A model generated the notes under the pieces. It did not search any database. It worked only from the letters and a program-made list of their open reading frames with translations, and was not told the DNA's origin. Source: JAWWOW01 sp033851265 (lineage in GTDB: Bacteria > Actinomycetota > Actinomycetes > JAWWOW01). Taken from it: a DNA stretch of 64,000 nt. Below, piece after piece: positions 11,707 through 19,989 of this stretch; position 1 is the stretch's first letter, and every line of letters begins with the position of its first letter. The position numbers and the translations under genes were made by a program. The stretch spans positions 62,001 through 126,000 of the forward strand of contig JAWWOW010000007.1 of NCBI GenBank assembly GCA_033851265.1, written 5' to 3'.

Positions 11707-12836
11707 GCACGAACACCGCGGAAGCTGTCGAGGCGACGCGCGGGGGTGCGCATCTCGAGCGCACCTACTCCCGCGACGTCGACGACTTTCCTGAGCCCAA
11801 CAGCCGCCATGAGTTGTGGCGGTTCTCGGCGCTGCCCAAGCTCCGGCACCTGTTCTCGGCACCAGTCGCGGACGGCCGGGTGGAGCTCTCATCCAACGAC
11901 GACACTGCCGTGAGCACCGTTGGGATGGACGACAAGCGCGTTGGGTCGGTCTTCACGCCGTTCGACCGCATCGGCGCCATCGCGATGCAACAGGCCACCA
12001 GCGCCACCATCGTCACCGTCAATGAGCCACGCGACGAGCCGATCTACCTGACCGCCAAGGGCAGCGGCGGTACGGCCTACGGCCACCTGCTCATCGACGT
12101 CGCACCGTTCGCAACCGCCACTGTGATCATCGACCACGTCGGCGCTGCGACCTACGCCGCCAACGCGGAGTACCGCATCGGCGACGGTGCAAGCCTCACC
12201 GTCATCACCGTCCAAGACTGGGACGACGGCGCCATCCACGTCGAGGCGCAGACCGCGCAGGTCGGCCGCGACGCGAAGTTCCGCCATGTCTGCGTCAACC
12301 TCGGCGGCGATGCGGTGCGCATCAGCCCGACCATCAAGTACGCCGGCCCCGGTGGCGATGCCGAGCTCCTCGGCCTTGCGTTCGTCGACGCTGGGCAGCA
12401 CGTCGACGCACGTATCCGAGTCGACCACGAGCAGCCGCACTGCCGCAGCCGGGTGACCTACAAGACCGCGCTGCAAGGGAAAGACGCTCGCTCCGTCTGG
12501 ACCGGCGACGTCTTCATCCACCACGAAGCCGTCGACACCGACACCCACGAGCTCAACCGCAATCTGCTTCTGACGGACGGTGCGCGAGCTGACTCCGTCC
12601 CCAACCTGGAGATCGAGACCGGCGAGGTGCGTCACGCCGGCCACGCAAGTGCGACGGGACGATTCGACGACGAGCAGTTGTTCTACCTGCAGTCACGCGG
12701 CATCCCCGCTGACGTGGCGAAGCGCATGGTTGTCCGCGCGTTCTTCGGCGAGCTCATCGACACGATCGGCGTACCCGCCCTCGAGGACCGCCTGCGTGCG
12801 GCCATCGAGCAGGAGCTGGAGCACACACTCATATGA
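11703..12836 (+). CDS. sufD: Fe-S cluster assembly protein SufD
   Basis: 377 residues, paralogous to SufB over its C-terminal half: VTYKTALQGKDARSVWTG and the closing YLQSRGIPADVAKRMVVRAFF. It begins with a TTG that overlaps the sufB stop (TTGA), so translation is coupled. The N-terminal NSRHELWRFSALPKL is the typical SufD entry segment. SufD partners with SufB and SufC and is needed for iron delivery to the scaffold. Confidence 0.96.
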   Translation: MSTNTAEAVEATRGGAHLERTYSRDVDDFPEPNSRHELWRFSALPKLRHLFSAPVADGRVELSSNDDTAVSTVGMDDKRVGSVFTPFDRIGAIAMQQATSATIVTVNEPRDEPIYLTAKGSGGTAYGHLLIDVAPFATATVIIDHVGAATYAANAEYRIGDGASLTVITVQDWDDGAIHVEAQTAQVGRDAKFRHVCVNLGGDAVRISPTIKYAGPGGDAELLGLAFVDAGQHVDARIRVDHEQPHCRSRVTYKTALQGKDARSVWTGDVFIHHEAVDTDTHELNRNLLLTDGARADSVPNLEIETGEVRHAGHASATGRFDDEQLFYLQSRGIPADVAKRMVVRAFFGELIDTIGVPALEDRLRAAIEQELEHTLI

Positions 12837-13165
12837 CCGAGGCGAGGGCTGACAGCACGACGTGGGAGCGCGTCTGCTCGGTCAACGACGTTCCGGACGA
12901 GGGCGCGATTCGGGTGACCGTCGACGGCCAACCGGTCTGCATCGCGCGCTCGAAAGGCGGGGTGTTCGCTCTCCGCGACGTCTGCTCGCACGCCGAGGTA
13001 GCCCTCTCCGAGGGCGAGGTCGAGGACGGCACCGTCGAGTGTTGGCTGCACGGCTCGCGATTCGACCTCGGCACGGGCAAGCCGACCGGCTTGCCGGCCA
13101 CCAAGCCCGTTCCCGTTTACCGAACCACCATCGATGGCGACGACGTGTACGTCGCTCTTACCTAG
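12833..13165 (+). CDS. Rieske-type [2Fe-2S] ferredoxin in the suf operon
   Basis: 110-residue Rieske domain with C51-x-H53 and C70-x2-H73, the two Cys and two His that hold a [2Fe-2S] cluster. It resembles the ferredoxin subunits of non-heme iron oxygenases, but there is no oxygenase here; actinobacterial suf operons commonly carry such a gene between sufD and sufC. A role in electron delivery for cluster assembly or repair is plausible but not proven. ATG 12833 overlaps the sufD stop (ATGA). Confidence 0.92.
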   Translation: MTEARADSTTWERVCSVNDVPDEGAIRVTVDGQPVCIARSKGGVFALRDVCSHAEVALSEGEVEDGTVECWLHGSRFDLGTGKPTGLPATKPVPVYRTTIDGDDVYVALT

Positions 13166-13189
13166 GCATGGGGAAGCAGTGACACCACA

Positions 13190-13951
13190 GTGAGCACCCT
13201 CGAGATCCGCGACCTGTTCGTCGACGTCATGGCGCCGGAAGGCGACCGCGAGATCCTGCGCGGCGTCGACTTGACCGTCAGCCAAGGTGAGACGCACGCG
13301 CTCATGGGACCCAACGGCTCCGGCAAGTCGACGCTCGCCTACGCCGTCGCCGGCCACCCGCGTTACAAGGTGACCAAGGGCTCGATCACGCTCGACGGCA
13401 CAGACGTGCTGTCGATGAGCGTCGACGAGCGCGCCCGCGCCGGCCTGTTCCTCGCGATGCAATATCCCGTCGAGGTCCCCGGTGTCTCGGTGTCCAACTT
13501 CCTGCGCACTGCCGTGACGGCGGCGCGCGGCGAGGCGCCGAAGCTGCGCCTGTGGGTTAAAGAGATGAACGAGGCGATGGATCGCCTCGCCATGGACCCG
13601 GCCTTCCGCGAGCGCTCCGTCAACGAGGGCTTCTCCGGCGGTGAGAAGAAGCGGCACGAGATCCTGCAGCTGGAGTTGCTTCGCCCGAAGATCGCGATCC
13701 TCGACGAGACCGACTCCGGCCTCGACGTTGACGCGTTGCGGGTCGTATCCGAGGGTGTCAACCGGGTGACCGAGAGCGGCGACGTCGGCGTACTCCTGAT
13801 CACGCACTACACCCGCATCCTCCGCTACGTGAAACCCGACTTCGTGCACGTCTTTATCGGCGGACGCATTGTCGAGGAAGGCGGCGGCGAGCTCGCCGAT
13901 CGGCTCGAGGCCGAGGGTTATGAGCGTTTTCTGGAACCGGCGAGGCCGTGA
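13190..13951 (+). CDS. sufC: Fe-S assembly ATPase SufC
   Basis: 253-residue ABC-type ATPase with Walker A GPNGSGKST, signature FSGGEKKRHEI and Walker B IAILDETDSGLD, the SufC-specific forms. SufC drives conformational change of the SufBC2D complex. GTG 13190 follows the Rieske gene by 24 bases, the only sizeable gap in the operon. The 3' end overlaps sufS (GTGA). Confidence 0.97.
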   Translation: MSTLEIRDLFVDVMAPEGDREILRGVDLTVSQGETHALMGPNGSGKSTLAYAVAGHPRYKVTKGSITLDGTDVLSMSVDERARAGLFLAMQYPVEVPGVSVSNFLRTAVTAARGEAPKLRLWVKEMNEAMDRLAMDPAFRERSVNEGFSGGEKKRHEILQLELLRPKIAILDETDSGLDVDALRVVSEGVNRVTESGDVGVLLITHYTRILRYVKPDFVHVFIGGRIVEEGGGELADRLEAEGYERFLEPARP

Positions 13952-15207
13952 CCGCAACCACCACGTCGTACGACGTCGAGCGGATCCGCAAGGACTTCCC
14001 GATCCTGAGCCGGCAGATCAACGGCCGGCCGCTGATCTACCTCGACTCGTCGAACACATCCCAAAAGCCGCAGCAGGTGATCGACGCGGAGCGCGAGTTC
14101 TATGAGGTTCACAACGCTAACGTCGCCCGCGCGATCCACACGCTGGGCGCCGAGGCGACCGAGGCCTACGAGAACTCTCGCGTCACGGTCGCACGTTTCC
14201 TGAACGCGGCTGATGAGCGCGAGATCATCTACACCAAGAACTCCACCGAGGCCATCAACCTTGTCGCGCGGGTGCTCGGTGACAGTGCCGATGGGTCGCG
14301 TGCACGGGTTGGCCCCGGCACCGAGGTGCTCATCAGTGAGATGGAGCACCACTCCAACATCGTCCCGTGGCAGCTGCTCTGCGAGCGCACTGGCGCAACG
14401 CTGCGGTGGTTTCCGCTCACGGACGACGGGCGCCTCGACCTCACCGATCTCGACGGGCTGCTCAACGAGCGCACCGCGATCGTGTCGTTCGTCCACATGT
14501 CCAACATCCTCGGCACCATCAACCCGGTCGACGTCATCGTGCGTCGTGCCCGCGAGGTCGGTGCGCTCGTGATGCTCGACGCTTCGCAGTCGGTGCCGCA
14601 CATGACAGTCGATGTGCAATCCCTCGGCGTCGACTTCCTCGCTGCCACGGGACACAAGATGTGTGGACCGACCGGTATCGGTTTCCTGTGGGGCCGGCTG
14701 TCCCTGCTCGAGGAGTTGCCGCCGTTCCTGGGCGGCGGGGAGATGATCGAGGAAGTCGCGATGACCGGCTCGACGTACGCCGGGCCACCGCATCGCTTCG
14801 AGGCGGGTACGCCGCCGATCGCGCAAGCGGTCGCGCTCGGCGCGGCCGTCGATTACCTGACTGACATTGGTATGGACGCGATTTCCGCGCATGAGCACGA
14901 GCTCGCGGCATACCTGCTCGACGTGCTCCCAGCGGTCGACGGCGTGCGTGTCATCGGCCCGCTGGACACCGTCGACCGCGGCGGCATCGTGTCGTTCACC
15001 CTCGGCGGCATCCACCCGCATGACGTCGGCCAGGTGCTCGACGAGCTCGGAATCGCCGTTCGTGTTGGTCACCACTGCGCCAAGCCCACCTGCGTCCGCT
15101 TCGGCGTACCAGCGACAACGCGGGCGTCGGTCTACCTGTACACGACCAAGGCTGAGATTGACGCCCTCGCAAAAGGGCTCGAGCAAGTGCAGAGGTACTT
15201 CGCCTGA
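13948..15207 (+). CDS. sufS: cysteine desulfurase SufS
   Basis: 419-residue class-V aminotransferase-fold desulfurase that removes sulfur from L-cysteine as a protein persulfide. Lys237 in ATGHKMCGP is the PLP lysine; Cys377 in RVGHHCAKP is the catalytic cysteine; DASQSVPH holds the cofactor-stacking His/Asp region. GTG 13948 overlaps sufC (GTGA). The single-base overlap with sufU at the end (TGATG) couples it to its sulfur acceptor. Confidence 0.97.
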   Translation: MTATTTSYDVERIRKDFPILSRQINGRPLIYLDSSNTSQKPQQVIDAEREFYEVHNANVARAIHTLGAEATEAYENSRVTVARFLNAADEREIIYTKNSTEAINLVARVLGDSADGSRARVGPGTEVLISEMEHHSNIVPWQLLCERTGATLRWFPLTDDGRLDLTDLDGLLNERTAIVSFVHMSNILGTINPVDVIVRRAREVGALVMLDASQSVPHMTVDVQSLGVDFLAATGHKMCGPTGIGFLWGRLSLLEELPPFLGGGEMIEEVAMTGSTYAGPPHRFEAGTPPIAQAVALGAAVDYLTDIGMDAISAHEHELAAYLLDVLPAVDGVRVIGPLDTVDRGGIVSFTLGGIHPHDVGQVLDELGIAVRVGHHCAKPTCVRFGVPATTRASVYLYTTKAEIDALAKGLEQVQRYFA

Positions 15208-15671
15208 TGCAACTCGACTCGATGTACCAGGAAATCATCCTGGACCATTACCGCCACCCCCACGGCAAAGGGTTGCGGGAGCCCTACGACGTCGAAGTTC
15301 GCCACGTGAACCCAACCTGTGGCGACGAGGTCACCTTGCGCGTACGCCTCAACGGCGACACGGTCGAGGACGTTTCCTACGAAGCCCAAGGTTGCTCGAT
15401 CAGCCAGGCGGCGACATCTGTGCTGACCGACCTCGTGGTCGGCAAGCCGGTGGACAAAGGGCTCGCTGTCGGTGAAGAGTTTCGTGAACTCATGAACTCT
15501 CGCGGACAGACCGAGCCGGACGAGGACGTTCTCGAAGACGCGGTCGCGTTTGCCGGCGTCGCCCGTTATCCCATGCGCATCAAGTGCGCGCTGCTCGGCT
15601 GGATGGCTTTCCGTGACGCGGTGGCCCAGGCAAGCGCAGGACAAACCACCGCCCGACAGGAGGTCTCATGA
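15207..15671 (+). CDS. sufU: SufU sulfur-transfer protein
   Basis: 154-residue NifU/IscU-fold protein. Cys38 (NPTCGDEV), Cys63 (EAQGCSIS) and the later Cys in RIKCALLGW are the three conserved cysteines, with Asp40 as the fourth Zn ligand expected for SufU. It accepts persulfide sulfur from SufS and passes it to SufBCD. The roughly 20-residue insertion before the third cysteine, typical of SufU rather than IscU, is present (RGQTEPDEDVLEDAVAFAG). Confidence 0.96.
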   Translation: MQLDSMYQEIILDHYRHPHGKGLREPYDVEVRHVNPTCGDEVTLRVRLNGDTVEDVSYEAQGCSISQAATSVLTDLVVGKPVDKGLAVGEEFRELMNSRGQTEPDEDVLEDAVAFAGVARYPMRIKCALLGWMAFRDAVAQASAGQTTARQEVS

Positions 15672-15988
15672 CCACCAGTGCTTCGTCCGTTGATGACATC
15701 ACCGAGGCGATGCGAGACGTCGTTGACCCGGAGCTCGGTATCAACGTCGTCGACCTCGGGCTGCTCTATGGCGTCCACGTCGGCGACGATGGAGCCGTCA
15801 CCCTCGACATGACTCTCACCTCGGCCGCCTGTCCGTTGACCGACGTGATCGAGGACCAGACCAACTCCGCCCTCGATGGCCTTGCAACCGGCGTCAGCAT
15901 CAACTGGGTGTGGATGCCGCCCTGGGGTCCCGACAAGATCACCGACGACGGACGCGAGCAGTTGCGCGCCCTCGGCTTCAACGTCTGA
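15668..15988 (+). CDS. sufT: SufT / MIP18-family (DUF59) protein
   Basis: 106-residue DUF59 protein; family members help maturation of Fe-S proteins. Typical segments are DVVDPELGINVVDLGLLY and TSAACPLTDVIEDQ, with the conserved reactive cysteine in ACPLTD. It overlaps sufU (ATGA) and ends the operon; its last 11 bases overlap the end of the convergent phosphoribosyltransferase gene. Confidence 0.95.
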   Translation: MTTSASSVDDITEAMRDVVDPELGINVVDLGLLYGVHVGDDGAVTLDMTLTSAACPLTDVIEDQTNSALDGLATGVSINWVWMPPWGPDKITDDGREQLRALGFNV

Positions 15989-16613
15989 CCGACAGCAGGT
16001 CGCGGACCTCGTTGTCCGTCGTCTGACGGAAGTCGAGGTACCACTGACCGACGGCAATGAACGACGTTGGCGTTTCGACGCTGACGACCTCGTCTGCGAC
16101 CTGCTTGAGCAGCGCGCACGTGGCAGCAGCAGCGACGGGTACCGCGACCACGATGCGCGCCGGATTGGCCGTCTGGACTGCCTGAACCGCGGCGCGCATG
16201 CTCGCGCCCGTCGCAAGACCGTCATCGACCAGGATCGCCGTACTCCCCGTGAGTGAGATCGGCGGTGCTGACTCGCCGCGGTAGGCAAGCTCCCGCCGCC
16301 TGAGCTCGACGGTCTCGCGCCGGACAACGCCCTGGATGTCGTCGTCGGTGAGCCGGAACGCATGCACGACTTCGGTGTTCAAGACGAGCGCGCCACCATC
16401 TCCGACGGCGCCGAAGGCCAGCTCCTCCCGGCCTGGTACGCCAAGTTTGCGCACCACGCAGACGTCCAACGGCGCGCCCAGCGCGGTGGCGACTTCCGCT
16501 GCCACGACCACCCCGCCGCGGGGGAGGCCGAGCACCACGACGTCGTCCAGGCCGGCGTACTGGGACAGCTGGGTCGCCAGCGTCTGGCCCGCTGACGCGC
16601 GATCGGCGAACAC
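15978..16613 (-). CDS. phosphoribosyltransferase-domain protein
   Basis: 211-residue type I PRTase-fold protein. The PRPP-binding motif reads ILVDDGLATGAS at about 119-130, and VLGLPRGGVVVAAEVA and the RKLGVPGREELAFGAV segment are typical of the stand-alone predicted phosphoribosyltransferases often found with hydrolases or erythromycin-esterase domains. The substrate is unknown. GTG 16613 opens the frame; it is head-to-head with the membrane protein gene, 37 bases apart. Confidence 0.85.
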   Translation of the reverse strand: MFADRASAGQTLATQLSQYAGLDDVVVLGLPRGGVVVAAEVATALGAPLDVCVVRKLGVPGREELAFGAVGDGGALVLNTEVVHAFRLTDDDIQGVVRRETVELRRRELAYRGESAPPISLTGSTAILVDDGLATGASMRAAVQAVQTANPARIVVAVPVAAAATCALLKQVADEVVSVETPTSFIAVGQWYLDFRQTTDNEVRDLLSVRR

Positions 16614-16650
16614 CTCGCCAGTCTGCCCGCTTCACGGTTACCGTGCCTAT

Positions 16651-17169
16651 GTGCCTGGTCGTCAGGAAGAGACGACGCAGCGGGTTGCCTATGGGCCGGG
16701 ACTTCGCCGTACCGCGCAGATCGCGGCCGCGATTGGTGTCATCGCTGCGGCCGTCGAACTTGCAGTTGGGCCGCACCGCATCACATCGGTCGTGTTCCTC
16801 ATCGTCGGGACGACGATCGGCGTACTCGTCGGGCGGAGCTTGGCTCGCACCCTCGCAGACTGGGCCGCGGACGCGCCGGTCGTGTCGGAAGACGAGCGTG
16901 CGTCCATCGTCGCTGGTCAACGGACGCCATACGCCGTGGTGGGGCTCGTCGTCCTCGGTGTGATAGCGGTGGCAGTGCCAATCGGCTACGACATCCCGAC
17001 GCCGTTACCGGGCGCACTCATGGCACTTGCAGTGCAGACGTGGCTACAAGCGCGCGCAATTGATGACGTGGAAGCTCGTCGGCGGGGGAGTGTGCTGCGT
17101 CCCCGACGCCGGCTGTCCTTCGACGGTGAGGACCTGCGTTTGCTGCCCCATCCGGCCGGTGATGGCTGA
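16651..17169 (+). CDS. four-helix membrane protein of unknown function
   Basis: 172 residues with two pairs of hydrophobic helices (IAAAIGVIAAAVELAV, VVFLIVGTTIGVLVG; YAVVGLVVLGVIAVAVPIG, ALMALAVQTWLQA) and a basic, Arg-rich C-terminal tail. No family recognised. The open frame begins at 16336 inside the opposite gene. I chose GTG 16651, because TACCGT (16639-16644) sits exactly six bases upstream, the spacing of a leaderless -10 box. It shares the 37-base divergent region with the phosphoribosyltransferase gene. Confidence 0.7.
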   Translation: MPGRQEETTQRVAYGPGLRRTAQIAAAIGVIAAAVELAVGPHRITSVVFLIVGTTIGVLVGRSLARTLADWAADAPVVSEDERASIVAGQRTPYAVVGLVVLGVIAVAVPIGYDIPTPLPGALMALAVQTWLQARAIDDVEARRRGSVLRPRRRLSFDGEDLRLLPHPAGDG

Positions 17170-17268
17170 TTACTGCGGGGGTAGGCTCGCGCACTAGATC
17201 ATGACCTTCTCGTTGCCCACGGGGCCGCGGGTCCAGCGAAGTCGAGCGCGCAGACGGAGGTACGTGCG

Positions 17269-17481
17269 GTGGCGGAACTGAAGAAGGGAAGCCGGATCAC
17301 GGGTGCCGAGCGCGATCGGCTCGCAAGCGAGTTGAAGCGCAAGTACGACGGGGGTCAGAGCATTCGAGCGCTCGCACAAACCACGGGTCGCTCCTACGGT
17401 TTCATTCACCGAATTCTCAGCGAGTCAGACACGACCCTCCGTGGCCGCGGTGGCGCCACCCGCGGCAAGAAGCGGCGGTAG
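17269..17481 (+). CDS. conserved small helix-turn-helix protein
   Basis: 70-residue basic protein with an HTH, ASELKRKYDGGQSIRALAQT followed by TGRSYGFIHRILSES, and a C-terminal RGRGGATRGKKRR tail. It closely resembles a small, strongly conserved actinobacterial protein (the M. tuberculosis counterpart lies near echA12 and acn, as I recall). It probably binds DNA; its target is unknown. GTG 17269 has GGAGGT eight bases upstream. The next gene follows after eight bases, suggesting co-transcription with the enoyl-CoA hydratase. Confidence 0.88.
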   Translation: MAELKKGSRITGAERDRLASELKRKYDGGQSIRALAQTTGRSYGFIHRILSESDTTLRGRGGATRGKKRR

Positions 17482-17489
17482 CGGGCCGA

Positions 17490-18287
17490 GTGCCCGTGTC
17501 GTCCCTACCGGGAGTACTGACCGAAAACGGACTCCGACTGACTGTCGAGGGTCCGGTCGCCACCGTGACTCTTGCCGCGCCGGAACGACGCAACGCGCAG
17601 ACACCGGCCACCTGGCGCGCGCTGGACGAGATCGGTCGCAGCCTCACCGGTGAGATCCGGGTCGTGATCCTGCGAGCCGAAGGCCCGTCATTCTGTGCGG
17701 GTCTCGATCGTCGGATCTTCGAGGGAGAGGTGGTCGACGGCTCGCCCTCGATCGCGGACATGGCAGCGCTGCCAGTGCACGAACTCGAGCAGCTCATCGA
17801 GGAGTTCCAGGCAGGTTTCGCGTGGTGGCGTCGGCCGGACCTGGTGTCCATCGCCGCCGTGCAGGGACATGCGGTCGGCGCGGGGTTCCAGTTGGCGCTG
17901 GCCTGCGATCTGCGGATCCTCGCCGAGGACGCGCGTTTCTCGATGCGGGAGACGAGTCTGGGCCTCGTTCCCGACCTCGGCGGCACGAAGCCGCTCGTCG
18001 ACATCGTCGGTCTCCCGCGCGCTTTGGAGATCTGTCTGACCGGCCGATGGGTCGAGGCACCCGAGGCACAAGCGCTGGGCCTCGCGAACCTCGTCGTCCC
18101 CGGCGCGCAGCTCGAGGCTGCCGTCGATGACCTGGTCGCCGCGTTGTTGGCACCCCCACGGGACGCGGTTACCGAGACCAAGGCTCTGCTCATCGCAACA
18201 AGCGGCCGCAGCTACGACGAGCAGATGGCGGCGGAGCGGCAGGCGCAAGCACGACGGATCAAAGACCTTTCCGGTGCGGGCGAATAG
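17490..18287 (+). CDS. enoyl-CoA hydratase/isomerase family protein
   Basis: 265-residue crotonase-fold protein. The first oxyanion-hole segment is EGPSFCAGLDRRIF; the second is VQGHAVGAGFQLALACDLRI. SMRETSLGLVPDLGGTKPL carries Glu in the position used by hydratases (E-x-x-x-G-x-x-P), while the following residue context matches echA12-like mycobacterial paralogs. It likely hydrates 2-enoyl-CoA in fatty acid or branched-chain degradation. Start is GTG 17490 or GTG 17496; the stop overlaps the next gene (TAGTG), coupling it to the acyl-CoA dehydrogenase. Confidence 0.9.
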   Translation: MPVSSLPGVLTENGLRLTVEGPVATVTLAAPERRNAQTPATWRALDEIGRSLTGEIRVVILRAEGPSFCAGLDRRIFEGEVVDGSPSIADMAALPVHELEQLIEEFQAGFAWWRRPDLVSIAAVQGHAVGAGFQLALACDLRILAEDARFSMRETSLGLVPDLGGTKPLVDIVGLPRALEICLTGRWVEAPEAQALGLANLVVPGAQLEAAVDDLVAALLAPPRDAVTETKALLIATSGRSYDEQMAAERQAQARRIKDLSGAGE

Positions 18288-19441
18288 TGGACCTCGCCCT
18301 CAGCCCGGAGCACCTGGCACTGCGCGACACCGCGCGACGCTGGGTCGATGCAGTCGTCGTACCGGATGCGATCCGCAACGATCGCGAAGAACGTTTCCCG
18401 GAGGAGGCGCTCGCCGGGCTGCGTGAGACCGGCTTCATCGGGTTGACCATTCCGGAGCAGTACGGCGGGGGAGGGGCCGACCCGATGTCCTATGTCTTGG
18501 TCATCGAAGAACTCGGCCGTGGCGACGCGAATGTCCGCTCCATCGTGTCTGTGCAACTCGCGCTGACGGCTGGGTCGATCGCCCGGTGGGGCACCGACGA
18601 GCAGAAGCAGCGATGGCTGCCCGCGATGGCGACCGGTGAGCTCATCGGATGCTTCGGCCTCACTGAGTCCGAGCACGGATCCGACCCGGCCAACCTGCGC
18701 AGCACTGCTGAGCGAACGTCGACGGGCTGGCGCCTCAACGGCCGGAAGCTCTTCATCACCAACGGCAGCATCGCCGGCGTAGCGCTGGTCATGGCGCGCA
18801 CCGGCGGCGAGGGAGCGCGCGGGGTGAGTGCCTTCCTCGTGCCGACGGATACGCCCGGGTTCTCCGCTCGTGCCATTCACGGCAAGCTCGGGCTTCGTTC
18901 GTGCGATACCGCCGAATTGATCCTCGACGACGTCGACGTCACCGAGGATGCGCTGCTTGGAGGCACCGAGGGCGCCGGCATCAAGGTCGCGCTGTCGGCG
19001 CTCGACGATGGTCGGATGTCTCTTGCCGCCTCCTGCACGGGCCTGGCGCAAGCGGCCGTGGACGCGATGGTCGATTACACGACCGTGCGGCGGCAGTTCA
19101 ACAAGCCGATCGCCGCACACCAGTTGGTGCAGGAGCTCATTGCCGATGCCGCAGTCGACGTCGAAGCGGCGCGCCTGCTCACCTGGCGGGTTGCCGATCT
19201 CAAGGCTCGCGGTCAGTCCTACACGTTGGCCGCGTCGCAGGCGAAACTGTTCGCGTCCGAAGCATCAGTGCGCGCGGCAAATGCCTGCGTGCAAGCACAC
19301 GGCGGCTATGGCTACATCGACGAGTACGTCGCGGGCAAGTTGTTGCGCGACGCCCGCGTCACGACGTTGTACGAAGGCACCACTCAGATCCAGAAGCTGC
19401 TCATCGGGCGCGCGATGACGGGGATTTCCGCGTTCGTCTGA
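18287..19441 (+). CDS. acyl-CoA dehydrogenase
   Basis: 384-residue FAD enzyme that makes 2-enoyl-CoA, the substrate for the hydratase just upstream. FAD/substrate segments GCFGLTESEHGSDPANL and FITNGSIAGVALVMA are clear, as is the C-terminal catalytic base region TTLYEGTTQIQKLLIGRAM (Glu in YEGT) and the QAHGGYGYIDEY loop. Usual family length. GTG 18287 overlaps the hydratase stop. The last 41 bases overlap the 3' end of the convergent Rrf2 gene. Confidence 0.95.
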   Translation: MDLALSPEHLALRDTARRWVDAVVVPDAIRNDREERFPEEALAGLRETGFIGLTIPEQYGGGGADPMSYVLVIEELGRGDANVRSIVSVQLALTAGSIARWGTDEQKQRWLPAMATGELIGCFGLTESEHGSDPANLRSTAERTSTGWRLNGRKLFITNGSIAGVALVMARTGGEGARGVSAFLVPTDTPGFSARAIHGKLGLRSCDTAELILDDVDVTEDALLGGTEGAGIKVALSALDDGRMSLAASCTGLAQAAVDAMVDYTTVRRQFNKPIAAHQLVQELIADAAVDVEAARLLTWRVADLKARGQSYTLAASQAKLFASEASVRAANACVQAHGGYGYIDEYVAGKLLRDARVTTLYEGTTQIQKLLIGRAMTGISAFV

Positions 19442-19874
19442 CCGGGCCGGTGAAGTGCGCTGCCAGCTCCCGGATCTGTTCGGGAACCGTGCCCGCCGCG
19501 AGATCCGCGATGGAGACCGTGTCCAACAGCCCGACGAGTGATCCCCGCAGCACTTGGTAGCTCTGATTCAACCCCTTGTCCGTGAGGTCGATCGGCCGGT
19601 CGACGGTTTCATCGACAGCACGCAATACCTCCGCGACGGAAATCAGCGCCGGGAGCTTTGTTAGGGAGTAACCACCAGTACGTCCGCGCCGACTGTTGAC
19701 GAGTCCGGCGCGGCGCAGCTGGGCGAGAATGACGGTGAGATACGTCTTCGGCACCTGCCGCTCACGGGCGATCGCATCCGCAGTCAGCGGGCGGTCGGCC
19801 GCAGCGATTGCGACCAGCGCCCGAACGGCGTAGTCGGCACGTGCCGGAATCCACAGGTGCTCCGCCCGCCCCAT
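19401..19874 (-). CDS. Rrf2-family regulator without cysteines
   Basis: 157-residue winged-helix protein with the Rrf2 layout: ARADYAVRALVAIA start, recognition helix in VPKTYLTVILAQLRRAGLV, wing RRGRTGGYSL. IscR/NsrR-type cluster ligands are absent: there is no cysteine in the whole protein, so it senses something other than an Fe-S cluster. Cysteine-free Rrf2 proteins include CymR, the cysteine-metabolism repressor of Bacillus. Divergent position against the sulfate importer suggests a sulfur-responsive regulator. The C-terminal 41 bases overlap the acyl-CoA dehydrogenase gene. Confidence 0.9.
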   Translation of the reverse strand: MGRAEHLWIPARADYAVRALVAIAAADRPLTADAIARERQVPKTYLTVILAQLRRAGLVNSRRGRTGGYSLTKLPALISVAEVLRAVDETVDRPIDLTDKGLNQSYQVLRGSLVGLLDTVSIADLAAGTVPEQIRELAAHFTGPVRRTRKSPSSRAR

Positions 19875-19899
19875 GCGCCCCCTCTTTTTCCCGACCGGC

Positions 19900-19964
19900 T
19901 TGACAGGTCCCGCAATTGCTTGCTTTCCTAATCTCTACTGAACCACCCTAGATTACTAAGTTAG
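19900..19964 (+). promoter_or_regulatory. control region of the sulfate importer
   Basis: Contains a consensus -35 TTGACA (19900-19905), an inverted repeat TAATCT (19929-19934) / AGATTA (19950-19955) spaced by 15 bases, and a short perfect dyad CTAA-G-TTAG (19956-19964). TAGATT (19949-19954) could serve as a -10 box. The A/T-rich dyads stand out from the GC-rich surroundings and are the best candidate operator for the divergent Rrf2 regulator. No single promoter with ideal spacing was found. Confidence 0.4.
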
Positions 19965-19989
19965 CCGTTGTCGACCAGTCAAGAGGAGA